Assembly (NCBI GenBank): GCA_013911195.1
Contig: JACETS010000050.1
Location: forward strand, 1 to 14,424
Direction: 5' to 3'
Origin: Verrucomicrobiales bacterium
GTDB lineage: Bacteria; Verrucomicrobiota; Verrucomicrobiia; Verrucomicrobiales; DEV007
Length of the DNA: 14,424 bases
The notes beneath the pieces were generated by a model. It was not told the origin of the DNA. It made no database searches and saw only the letters and a program-made list of their open reading frames with translations. The position numbers and the translations under genes are program-made. This document shows, piece by piece, positions 1-6,186 of this stretch. Each line of letters starts with the position of its first letter. The first letter of the stretch is position 1.

Positions 1-1313
1 GGAATATTTGTTTTAACTCCTCTAATTCTAAACTCTCTTAGAGCTCGTCGTACCCTCTGTAGGGCGATGTCAAAATTGGGAGCATGAGTCGTTAGTTTAA
101 CCAACATCGAATCGTAGAACGGAGTAACGGTTGCACCAGTTGTTCCTAGTCCACCATCTAAACGAATTCCATGGCCAGAGGCAGAGCGATAAGTTAAAAT
201 TCTTCCAGTGTCTGGAGTAAAATTATTTTCAGGATCTTCAGTAGTGATTCTACATTGAACGGCTACACCATTTCTTTCGATATCTTCTTGTTGAGGAAGT
301 CCAACTTCCGGAGAATGCATATCATGACCCTGAGCTATCAGGATTTGTGTTCTTACTATGTCAATATTAGTGATTTCCTCAGTAACTGTGTGCTCCACTT
401 GAATCCTAGGATTCATCTCAATGAAGAACCAATCATTTGTATCCGAGTCTACAAGGAACTCAACGGTTCCTGCATTGTCATAGCCTATAGATTTAGCAAT
501 ATTTACTGCAGCTTCACATAAAGCCAATCTAGTGGTGTCTGGAAGATTGATTGATGGTGCAATTTCTATGACTTTTTGGTGTCTTCTTTGTACTGAGCAA
601 TCTCTTTCATGTAAATGGATTACATTTCCATGCTGGTCTCCAATAATTTGAACTTCTATATGTTTGGCCTGTTTTATAAAACGTTCTAAAAATACTGAAT
701 CATTACCGAATGCGTTAAGCGCCTCATTTTGTGCTTCTTCTAGTAGACGGGCGAGGTCTTCTTCTTTTTCGACGACTCTCATTCCTCTTCCTCCGCCTCC
801 AAAGGCAGCTTTAATGATGAGTGGGAATCCTATATTGCTAGCAATTTTGATTGCTTCATCAGCGTTACTAATGGGGTCCTCGTTTCCTGCTAAGATTGGG
901 ACATCGAGTTCTGCAGCTTTTTTTCTAGCTGCGATTTTGTCTCCCATGCTGGCTAGGACTTCAGGCCTTGGCCCAACAAAAACTATTCCATTTTCCTTAC
1001 AAGCATTAGCAAAGTCTGCATTTTCAGAAAGAAATCCATAGCCAGGATGAATGGCATCAACGTTCCTTTCCTTGGCGATGTTAATAATTCCATCTATATC
1101 AAGATAAGCTCCGACAGGGCCTTTTTCTTTGCTTAATCGATAAGCTTCATCAGCCTTGAATCTATGCACACAAAATCGATCTTCCTCAGCATATATGGCA
1201 ACGGTTCTTAGCCCTAATTCTGTTGCTCCACGAAATATCCGGGTTGCAATTTCACTACGATTAGCAGCAAGAAGTTTTTTTACAGTATTTTTGCTATCTG
1301 AACTATCAGGCAT
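1..1313 (-). CDS. pyc: Pyruvate carboxylase, N-terminal part (biotin carboxylase half), truncated by window edge
   Basis: Pyruvate carboxylase makes oxaloacetate from pyruvate, bicarbonate and ATP using a covalently bound biotin, and refills the TCA cycle. About 437 residues are visible from the ATG at 1313-1311. They cover the biotin carboxylase N-domain (about 11-125), the ATP-grasp domain (about 126-335) with glycine loop FGGGGRGMR at 171-179 and catalytic stretch EMNPRIQVEH at 299-308, and the C-domain (about 345 onward). HPGYGFLSENA (89-99), TEEITNIDIVRTQILIAQG (311-329) and VQCRITTEDPENNF (352-365) read as pyruvate carboxylase rather than acetyl-CoA or propionyl-CoA carboxylase. The carboxyltransferase and biotinyl domains would lie beyond position 1, so a stand-alone biotin carboxylase subunit cannot be fully excluded. 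There is no Shine-Dalgarno before the ATG, only an A-run. The frame is open to the window edge. Confidence 0.9.
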   Translation of the reverse strand, partial: MPDSSDSKNTVKKLLAANRSEIATRIFRGATELGLRTVAIYAEEDRFCVHRFKADEAYRLSKEKGPVGAYLDIDGIINIAKERNVDAIHPGYGFLSENADFANACKENGIVFVGPRPEVLASMGDKIAARKKAAELDVPILAGNEDPISNADEAIKIASNIGFPLIIKAAFGGGGRGMRVVEKEEDLARLLEEAQNEALNAFGNDSVFLERFIKQAKHIEVQIIGDQHGNVIHLHERDCSVQRRHQKVIEIAPSINLPDTTRLALCEAAVNIAKSIGYDNAGTVEFLVDSDTNDWFFIEMNPRIQVEHTVTEEITNIDIVRTQILIAQGHDMHSPEVGLPQQEDIERNGVAVQCRITTEDPENNFTPDTGRILTYRSASGHGIRLDGGLGTTGATVTPFYDSMLVKLTTHAPNFDIALQRVRRALREFRIRGVKTNI

Positions 1314-1351
1314 TTTTTATGTTGTTTAGAATTGTATAGAAAACTTGCTCA

Positions 1352-1370
1352 TTTGAACTCATTTTTCAAA
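1352..1370. promoter_or_regulatory. Inverted repeat upstream of pyc
   Basis: TTTGAA-N7-TTCAAA is a perfect 6-bp dyad centred about 48 bp upstream of the pyc start codon. On the minus strand a TATACA hexamer lies between the dyad and the ATG and could be a -10 box, but I find no good -35 at the right distance. The dyad may be an operator, or chance in AT-rich DNA. Only its sequence and position support a role. Confidence 0.3.
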
Positions 1371-1405
1371 CGATGAAATATCAATTTGTTAATTTAAAAT
1401 CATAA

Positions 1406-1442
1406 ATATTAAGCGACTATAAATCTTATAGCCGCTTAATAT
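1406..1442 (-). terminator. Hairpin terminator after the Gfo/Idh/MocA oxidoreductase gene
   Basis: A 17-bp stem (arms 1406-1422 and 1426-1442) closes on a 3-nt loop. The one non-Watson-Crick position reads G-U in the minus-strand transcript but A-C in the plus-strand one, so the hairpin is complete only in the direction of the oxidoreductase gene, which stops 27 bp earlier. The downstream tract is moderately U-rich rather than a clean U-run. It also separates this gene from pyc, which follows on the same strand. Confidence 0.65.
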
Positions 1443-1469
1443 ATTATTTAATAGATTTGTTGATTGAGA

Positions 1470-2942
1470 TTATACGACTTCCGGTATTTGAAAGCCCTCC
1501 CTATAATCACCTTTAACTAATTCGTTGGCATCATTTGACAAATCGCCTGTAAATTCCTCTTTATCAGGATCAAAATTGAGGATAGGTCCAAGTGTGGCTT
1601 TAGTTTTACTTAGATCAATTCCATTGCTTTCTAGATGAGATGCAAAGCGATTATAGACCTCTAGCTTCATTTTGTTTCCATTAATAGCATCCTTACAGTC
1701 TTCTGGAGAGGACTCCTTTCCTATAAAATGGGACACATTCGCCATGTGGCCTAAAGCTGCAGAAATATGACCAGTATGAGCTGATAGTTCATGTTCAACT
1801 GCGCCATTTTTTATGCCCTCTTTTATTGATGCTATCCAATTTTCAAAATGTCCGCGACCATTAGTAATGCCGAACTTTTTGAAGCTCTTACCTTTATCAT
1901 CATAAGCTTTGGATTCGCTAACATAACCGCCTTCGAATTCAATTACATTACCAACCCTTGCACCTTTGTAATTAGACATCCCTTTACCCCAATCGAGTCC
2001 TTTTTCGGGTAGTCCTCTCACTTCAAATATTAGAGGTACTGGTTTGTAGTCAAAAAATGCAATTTGTGTATTGGCAGTATCACCATCATCGTCATAGCCA
2101 AATCTGCCTCCAATGCTAAGAACATTAGGTGCGCATTTTTCCTGACCAAGTGCCCACCTTGCAACGTCCATTTGATGAGGTCCTTGATTGCCAATGTCGC
2201 CATTTCCATATGGGCTTTGCCAGTGCCAATCATAGTGGAAACGCTCTCTTCTAATAGGTAGCATTTCTCTAGGGCCAGACCATAGATCGTAATTAACTTC
2301 AGCAGGTGGTTGTTTTGGAGCACTAACTTTTCCAATGCTTTTTCTAGGTTTATAACAAAAACCTCTTGATACAACCATTTCGCCTAATGGTTTGTCTTTA
2401 ATCCACTCCATAACCTCTCTCCATCCAGTATCTGAACGTCGCTGCATACCATGCTGAATAATAACACCTTGTTTTGCGTATTTTTCCGCAGCCTCAACAA
2501 GTTTTCTTCCTTCCCAAATATTATGTGAAACAGGTTTTTCAACATATACATGTTTTCCATTTTGTGCAGCGAGAATTGAAATTAGTGAATGAAGATGATT
2601 GGGAGTAGCAATCATAACAGCATCAATGTCCTTATCAGAGCAGAGTTCACGATAATCTTCATAAATCTTTGGCTTAGAACCTTGCTTAGAAGCGACACGG
2701 TTTGCGTTCGATTCGTTTCTTTTATAGTCAGCATCGCAAACTCCAGCGACTCTAACATTTTTATGACCTAATGAAGCATTAACATGGCCACCTCCTCGGC
2801 CACCACAACCAATTACTGCCACACGAATGTCTTCGTTAGCCCCTTTAACTTTAGCATTTGCAGGAAGACTACAAAATGTGCTGGTTCCGGCAGCCCCATA
2901 GAGGGCGCCCTTCATGAATTTTCTACGGCTGGTATTTTTCAT
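1470..2942 (-). CDS. Gfo/Idh/MocA-family NAD(P)-dependent oxidoreductase with Tat signal
   Basis: This 490-residue protein starts with a twin-arginine signal (TSRRKFMKG at 4-12, a hydrophobic stretch, then a likely Ala-X-Ala cleavage region around 28-30), so folded, cofactor-loaded export is predicted. A Rossmann domain follows, with VIGCGGRGGGHV at 43-54. EKP at 135-137 is the hallmark nicotinamide and substrate motif. The second domain has GDIGNQGPHQMD at 248-259, where D249, H256 and D259 match the usual catalytic-region spacing. Members of this large family act on sugars, inositols and derivatives. Some secreted relatives are GH109-type NAD-dependent glycosidases, which is an alternative here. 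The substrate cannot be read from sequence. The gene is monocistronic by layout, with its own promoter (2968-2996) and terminator (1406-1442). The start is set by the Tat motif; no Shine-Dalgarno is visible. Confidence 0.88.
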   Translation of the reverse strand: MKNTSRRKFMKGALYGAAGTSTFCSLPANAKVKGANEDIRVAVIGCGGRGGGHVNASLGHKNVRVAGVCDADYKRNESNANRVASKQGSKPKIYEDYRELCSDKDIDAVMIATPNHLHSLISILAAQNGKHVYVEKPVSHNIWEGRKLVEAAEKYAKQGVIIQHGMQRRSDTGWREVMEWIKDKPLGEMVVSRGFCYKPRKSIGKVSAPKQPPAEVNYDLWSGPREMLPIRRERFHYDWHWQSPYGNGDIGNQGPHQMDVARWALGQEKCAPNVLSIGGRFGYDDDGDTANTQIAFFDYKPVPLIFEVRGLPEKGLDWGKGMSNYKGARVGNVIEFEGGYVSESKAYDDKGKSFKKFGITNGRGHFENWIASIKEGIKNGAVEHELSAHTGHISAALGHMANVSHFIGKESSPEDCKDAINGNKMKLEVYNRFASHLESNGIDLSKTKATLGPILNFDPDKEEFTGDLSNDANELVKGDYREGFQIPEVV

Positions 2943-2952
2943 AAATTAAATC

Positions 2953-2965
2953 GCTATTTGATAGC
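2953..2965 (-). promoter_or_regulatory. Small hairpin in the 5' leader of the oxidoreductase gene
   Basis: GCTAT-CAA-ATAGC forms a 5-bp stem with a 3-nt loop. It would occupy most of the roughly 20-nt leader predicted from the promoter at 2968-2996, ending about 10 nt before the ATG. It could protect the 5' end or tune translation. It is short, so chance is a real possibility. Confidence 0.3.
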
Positions 2966-2967
2966 TA

Positions 2968-2996
2968 ATAATAACTATGGATAAAGGAAGTCTCAA
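2968..2996 (-). promoter_or_regulatory. Sigma-70-type promoter of the oxidoreductase gene
   Basis: On the minus strand, -35 TTGAGA (2996-2991) and -10 TATTAT (2973-2968) each match consensus at 5 of 6 positions and are separated by exactly 17 bp. Transcription would begin near 2961, giving a leader of about 20 nt. This is the best-formed promoter in the window apart from the perfect -35 box of the regulator gene. Confidence 0.6.
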
Positions 2997-3001
2997 GACA
3001 T

Positions 3002-3013
3002 TGGATTAATCCA
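3002..3013. promoter_or_regulatory. 12-bp perfect palindrome upstream of the oxidoreductase promoter
   Basis: TGGATTAATCCA is a perfect palindrome lying 5 bp upstream of the -35 box. Its centre is near -46 relative to the predicted transcription start, a position typical of an activator site and also usable by a repressor. No regulator gene is adjacent on this side. The role is inferred from symmetry and position only. Confidence 0.4.
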
Positions 3014-3085
3014 TTTTTTAATATATCATAATATCAAAGATAAATTAAATTTTATCAAAAAAATCATTATTTTAATATTGTTACT

Positions 3086-3108
3086 AACCATCAGCGTGTC
3101 GTATGGTT
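3086..3108 (-). other. Hairpin in the thiD to oxidoreductase gap
   Basis: AACCAT (3086-3091) and ATGGTT (3103-3108) form a 6-bp stem around an 11-nt loop. It lies about 80 nt beyond the thiD stop in the minus-strand transcript and is followed by AT-rich sequence without a clean U-run. It may be a weak terminator or part of the larger structured segment at 3114-3189. The rest of the gap down to 3014 is AT-rich and shows nothing else I can support. Confidence 0.3.
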
Positions 3109-3113
3109 GTTAA

Positions 3114-3189
3114 TTAATAGAATCCTTAGCCAGTTGACTAGGATACGCACAAAGAAATGCGTTAGCCTCAGGTTGAGGGTTGCTATTAA
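3114..3189 (-). ncRNA. Cloverleaf-like structured segment immediately after thiD (candidate structured RNA or 3' UTR element)
   Basis: A perfect 7-bp outer stem (TTAATAG 3114-3120 with CTATTAA 3183-3189) encloses three adjacent hairpins. Arms 3167-3171 and 3175-3179 pair CCTCA with TGAGG around a 3-nt loop on the minus strand. Arms 3146-3150 and 3158-3162 form an ACGCA/TGCGT-type stem with an 8-nt loop. The segment 3122-3144 forms a stem of about 9 bp with one bulge and a 4-nt loop, complete in the minus transcript if one G-U pair is allowed. The outer stem includes the thiD stop codon, so in the thiD transcript this is a 3' element. Length and shape resemble a tRNA, but the TTCRA T-loop and 7-nt anticodon loop are missing on both strands. 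I do not recognise the family. Confidence 0.35.
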
Positions 3190-4028
3190 AGCTGAGTATT
3201 GAATTCACTAATGTTGTAATTAAGTGAATTAACTGTACCACCAATATTTGCGGATGTGGTAATGGAATTAGTGATATAAATTTTTGATTTTGATATTGCT
3301 TCTTTGATGCTGTAACCGAGAGCTACCAATGCGCAAATAGATGATGAATAAAAGCATCCAGTTCCGTGTGGATCTAAGTTTCTTATCATTGGGGATTCAA
3401 AAATAGATACACCGTTCTTATCCACGTATATATCTATGGCTTTTTCCTTATTTGAATGCCCACCTTTCAAAACAACTGGTGATTGAAATTCATGATAGAG
3501 TCTTTTTGCCATATCTTCATGAGTTAAATTTTTGTCTCCAAGCAGAGTTTCTCCTTCATGTAGATTTGGTGTATAAAGTGAAGCGATCGGTAATAATTCT
3601 TTTTTATACAAATTGAGAGCTTCTGTATTTAAAAAAATTGTTCCTTTTGATGAATTAATAATTGGATCAATAATGATAGGGGGGCAGTTATTAAATTTAT
3701 TGAAACTATTTAAGATGGCTTCAATGGATTCCACTGAATTTAATAGCCCTAATTTGATGGCCGATATTTGATAATGTTCATTCAGTAAATCAATCTGCAT
3801 AGAGATATAATTTTTATTTATAGGAAAAACAGAATTCACATGGCCTGGAATCTGTGACGTTATGCAGGTAATTGCACTAAGGCCATTTACCCCCAATGAG
3901 TGAAAAACTTTTATGTCAGCCTGGACACCAGCGCCTCCACATGGGTCAGATCCAGCAATCGTCAAAACATTAGGTGTGTTATTCATATTTTGGGACGATT
4001 TCGTAATTGTTTTAGAATCTAATCGCAT
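3186..4028 (-). CDS. thiD: Hydroxymethylpyrimidine / phosphomethylpyrimidine kinase
   Basis: ThiD phosphorylates hydroxymethylpyrimidine and then its monophosphate, giving the pyrimidine diphosphate used in thiamin synthesis, in the cytosol. The ribokinase-like fold is clear: IAGSDPCGGAGVQADIK at 24-40 is the substrate-binding N-terminus, KLGLL at 92-96 matches the family KxGM/L segment, and DPHGTGC at 219-225 is the anion-hole and catalytic region. VLKGGH at 186-191 is the usual nucleotide-side motif. The length of 280 exceeds the usual roughly 265 because of a 14-residue N-terminal extension. The internal ATG at 3986-3984 (MNNTPNVLTIAGSD) would give a standard protein and leaves room for promoters before the divergent apaG. 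Neither start has a Shine-Dalgarno. No other thi gene and no TPP riboswitch lies alongside. Confidence 0.9.
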   Translation of the reverse strand: MRLDSKTITKSSQNMNNTPNVLTIAGSDPCGGAGVQADIKVFHSLGVNGLSAITCITSQIPGHVNSVFPINKNYISMQIDLLNEHYQISAIKLGLLNSVESIEAILNSFNKFNNCPPIIIDPIINSSKGTIFLNTEALNLYKKELLPIASLYTPNLHEGETLLGDKNLTHEDMAKRLYHEFQSPVVLKGGHSNKEKAIDIYVDKNGVSIFESPMIRNLDPHGTGCFYSSSICALVALGYSIKEAISKSKIYITNSITTSANIGGTVNSLNYNISEFNTQL

Positions 4029-4066
4029 GTTAATGTTATCAGCTTAATAACCCCATTTCACATAGA

Positions 4067-4447
4067 TTGGAAATTGAAGAATTAACATCCTTAGAGGTCA
4101 TTATTGATGATGTCATCTATATGCCAAGTTTAGAAGCTCCATCGGACAAACCTTATCCTTTCGTTTACTTTATTACGATTAAAAATAATTCTAATCAGAA
4201 GGTAAAAATTTTCGGAAGAAAATGGATTTTAACCTCTAAAGATGGTCAGAAATTGGTCGTTGAAGGAGAAGGAGTAGTTGGTCAGTTCCCAGAAATATTA
4301 GCTGGCGAAGAGTTTAATTATAATAGCTACCACGTAATTTCTGGTGATTCTCTAGTAGGGGGAGCTTTTTTTGGTGAAACGAATAAAGGAATTCCAATTT
4401 ATACAAAGATACCTAGTTTTGAATTAACTATACCAAAGTGGGCATAA
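4067..4447 (+). CDS. apaG: ApaG (DUF525) domain protein
   Basis: ApaG is a small beta-sandwich protein of fibronectin III-like fold, usually a single domain of about 125 residues. This one has 126. The family pattern is visible in order: FVYFITIKNNS (32-42), GRKWILTSKDG (50-60), VEGEGVVGQFP (65-75), LAGEEFNYNS (78-87) and IPSFEL (115-120). The usual MxGxY stretch is changed to GGAFFGE (98-104). The biochemical role is unsettled; E. coli mutants have altered magnesium and cobalt traits. The start is TTG at 4067, because no in-frame ATG lies upstream and the next ATG (residue 19) would cut the first strand. It is divergent from thiD (38 bp apart, or 80 bp if thiD uses its inner start) and convergent with the next gene at 4 bp, with no hairpin between them. 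Confidence 0.85.
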   Translation: MEIEELTSLEVIIDDVIYMPSLEAPSDKPYPFVYFITIKNNSNQKVKIFGRKWILTSKDGQKLVVEGEGVVGQFPEILAGEEFNYNSYHVISGDSLVGGAFFGETNKGIPIYTKIPSFELTIPKWA

Positions 4448-4451
4448 GTGC

Positions 4452-5018
4452 TTACGCTGTGATAATATTAGTGACAAGGTGGTCATGTTTCTCTCTTGGT
4501 AAATTGTCAATTATTTGCTCTTTGAAACATATTCCAATTAATTTAGTTCTGGATTTACAAGTAGCTAAAAATTTATCGTAAAACCCTCCACCTCTTCCCA
4601 ATCTTTCCCCACTTTGAGTGAATCCTAATCCAGGAACTAGAATTGTATCTATACTCTCAGATGAAATTAATTCACATGAATTAGGGTTAGGTTCCCAAAC
4701 GCCAAAGCTAGACTTTATAAGATTGTCTTTTGATAAATTATTAATTTTATGACAATGGAAATTTTCATCTTCAATACGAGGCAAGCTAACGGTATATTTT
4801 TTTGCGAGCCATTGTTTAATAGAGGGTTTGATATCAGGCTCTGATGATAATGGATAGTAGCAAAGAATGGATATTTTTTTATTAAGAGAACTAATGAGGT
4901 TCTCATTAATAATTGAGTTGCTGATCTCGATGTCAGGTAGGCTCATTCGAGACAACTTATCTTTTAATTTCAGCCTTAAATTTTGTTTTTCCTTACTAAT
5001 CTGATTAAAATAAATCAT
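4452..5018 (-). CDS. fau: 5-formyltetrahydrofolate cyclo-ligase
   Basis: This enzyme (5-FCL, also called MTHFS or YgfA) uses ATP to turn 5-formyltetrahydrofolate into 5,10-methenyltetrahydrofolate, returning a stored or inhibitory folate to one-carbon metabolism. The 188-residue length is normal. SKEKQNLRLKLKDKL (8-22) is the N-terminal basic helix. YYPLSSEPDI (54-63), LPRI (79-82) and W108 in FGVWEPNP line the folate site. VPGLGFTQSGERLGRGGGFYD (128-148) is the ATP-binding signature and is intact. Its ATG overlaps the lspA stop in an ATGA at 5018-5015, so translation is probably coupled to lspA. The protein appears complete, ending 4 bp from the convergent apaG stop. Confidence 0.92.
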   Translation of the reverse strand: MIYFNQISKEKQNLRLKLKDKLSRMSLPDIEISNSIINENLISSLNKKISILCYYPLSSEPDIKPSIKQWLAKKYTVSLPRIEDENFHCHKINNLSKDNLIKSSFGVWEPNPNSCELISSESIDTILVPGLGFTQSGERLGRGGGFYDKFLATCKSRTKLIGICFKEQIIDNLPREKHDHLVTNIITA

Positions 5019-5509
5019 TTACTATCTATCGTCTCTTCACCTTTGAATGCGCTAATAAACAATAAGCCTGCAGAAATGCATATGCATGAATCAGCAACAT
5101 TAAATGAAGGCCAGTGAGAATTGTTTATATAAAAATCGAGAAAGTCGACAACATAGCCGTGCCATAATCTATCAACTAAGTTGCCCATTATACCAGGCAC
5201 TAACAAAACAATTGCATAAGTATTAATTCTTCCGGGGAATTTATCCTTACGCCATAAAACTAATATGAACACCAATGCAAAAATAGCTACAAATGAAAAA
5301 ATTAGGTTTGAATGTGAAGCGTCATTAAATTTTCCAAATGCTATTCCAGTGTTGTGAACTCTAACTAAGTTAAAGCAGTTTGGAATTATTGATTTCTCGT
5401 CTCCTAATTCAAAGTTATTTAGTATTAGTAATTTTGTTGCCTGATCAAGTAGGAACAAAGGTAATGAAATCTTTAAAAATATCGACATTTCTTTCAATGA
5501 ATTATTCAT
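5015..5509 (-). CDS. lspA: Lipoprotein signal peptidase (signal peptidase II)
   Basis: LspA is an inner-membrane aspartyl protease that removes the signal peptide of prolipoproteins after lipidation by Lgt. The 164 residues hold four membrane segments, at roughly 9-30, 67-86, 96-112 and 139-156. The conserved blocks are DQATK (22-26), VHNTGIAFG (51-59), GNLVDR (109-114) and FNVADS (136-141). D113 and D140 are the catalytic pair. In the second block the usual Ala after Gly is Ile. This is the first gene of a two-gene unit with 5-FCL. The ATG at 5509 has no Shine-Dalgarno; the promoter probably lies in the 49-bp gap to rnhB. Confidence 0.94.
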   Translation of the reverse strand: MNNSLKEMSIFLKISLPLFLLDQATKLLILNNFELGDEKSIIPNCFNLVRVHNTGIAFGKFNDASHSNLIFSFVAIFALVFILVLWRKDKFPGRINTYAIVLLVPGIMGNLVDRLWHGYVVDFLDFYINNSHWPSFNVADSCICISAGLLFISAFKGEETIDSK

Positions 5510-5521
5510 ATTTGGATATGT

Positions 5522-5550
5522 ATTGTAATATTTTTTTCTTTTTATATTAA
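5522..5550. promoter_or_regulatory. Overlapping divergent promoters of lspA and rnhB
   Basis: Two hexamers serve both directions. Toward lspA (minus) they read TTAATA (5550-5545), 17 bp, TACAAT (5527-5522), followed by the ATG at 5509 after a very short leader. Toward rnhB (plus) they read TTGTAA (5523-5528), 16 bp, TATTAA (5545-5550), with the ATG at 5559, so the rnhB transcript would be leaderless or nearly so. The gap is only 49 bp, so promoters must sit here or inside the genes. The DNA is very AT-rich, so matches come easily. Confidence 0.38.
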
Positions 5551-5558
5551 TTTAAAAG

Positions 5559-6167
5559 ATGCCAGATTTATTTTTTGAAAAAAAATTAGTCGAGTCAGGT
5601 TATAAGTATATAGCAGGTGTTGATGAAGCGGGTAGGGGGCCATTAGCTGGTCCTGTTGTAGCGGCTGCTGTAATATTACCCGAGAAGTTTAGTTGTGACC
5701 AATTAAATGATTCTAAGAAGTTATCTCCATCAAAGAGAGAGAAAATATACAATGAGCTTATGAATGTTGATTCTAAAGTAATATCTGCATTTGCTGTTAT
5801 CGATGAGGTGGTTATAGATCAAATAAACATACTGCGCGCAACTCATAGGGCAATGGCTCAAGCTTCATCGAATTTATCTATTGAACCTTCATTTGTTTTA
5901 ATTGATGGCATGCCTATAAAGGATTTTCCATTTAATAATGAATCTATTATTAAAGGTGATTCGAAAAGCCTTTCAATTGCTGCAGCTAGTGTAATTGCTA
6001 AAGTTGAACGCGATAGGATAATGTTAAATTATTCAAAAAAATACCCAGAATACAAATTTGAAAAGCATAAAGGCTATGGAACCAAGCTACATTTGGAGGC
6101 ATTGAAGGAATTCGGGCCTTGCAAGATTCATCGTAAGAGCTTTGCGCCAGTTAAAAAATTTCTATAA
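5559..6167 (+). CDS. rnhB: Ribonuclease HII
   Basis: RNase HII cuts the RNA strand of RNA/DNA hybrids and starts removal of single ribonucleotides built into DNA. The 202-residue length is typical. YIAGVDEAGRGPLAGPVVAAA at 17-37 carries the first two acidic ligands, D22 and E23. LIDGM at 114-118 gives D116. GDSKSLSIAAASVIAKVERD at 133-152 gives D134 and the following helix. Together these complete the DEDD metal site. KGYGTKLHLEAL (171-182) and HRKSFAPV (191-198) are the usual C-terminal motifs. Start choice is clear: ATG with a weak AAAAG before it. The gene is divergent from lspA and convergent with gatA, 19 bp away with no hairpin terminator seen. Confidence 0.95.
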   Translation: MPDLFFEKKLVESGYKYIAGVDEAGRGPLAGPVVAAAVILPEKFSCDQLNDSKKLSPSKREKIYNELMNVDSKVISAFAVIDEVVIDQINILRATHRAMAQASSNLSIEPSFVLIDGMPIKDFPFNNESIIKGDSKSLSIAAASVIAKVERDRIMLNYSKKYPEYKFEKHKGYGTKLHLEALKEFGPCKIHRKSFAPVKKFL

Positions 6168-6186
6168 AAAATTTAGCAAAATAAAA

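Noticed and set aside
255..1041. Plus-strand open frames of 88 and 125 codons opposite pyc
   Set aside because: They lie within the well-supported pyruvate carboxylase frame on the minus strand and have no recognisable domains.
2030..2374. 114-codon minus-strand frame inside the oxidoreductase gene
   Set aside because: It is an alternative frame of a gene whose own frame carries clear family motifs through the same stretch.
3083..3167. Integron attC-like site (CTAAC near 3084 and GTTAG near 3161)
   Set aside because: The outer motifs do not fit RYYYAAC/GTTRRRY at either end, the central part is not one long imperfect palindrome, and no integrase or cassette array is present.
3114..3189. tRNA gene in the structured segment after thiD
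   Set aside because: Overall size and the 7-bp outer stem fit, but neither strand has a TTCRA T-loop, a 5-bp T stem with a 7-nt loop, or a 7-nt anticodon loop. Reported as an unclassified structure instead.
4029..4066. TPP riboswitch controlling thiD
   Set aside because: The upstream gap is only 38-80 bp and lacks the conserved CUGAGA and ACC...GAUCUGG elements on the minus strand.
6168..6186. Terminator between convergent rnhB and gatA
   Set aside because: The 19-bp gap is AT-rich but contains no inverted repeat able to form a stem.
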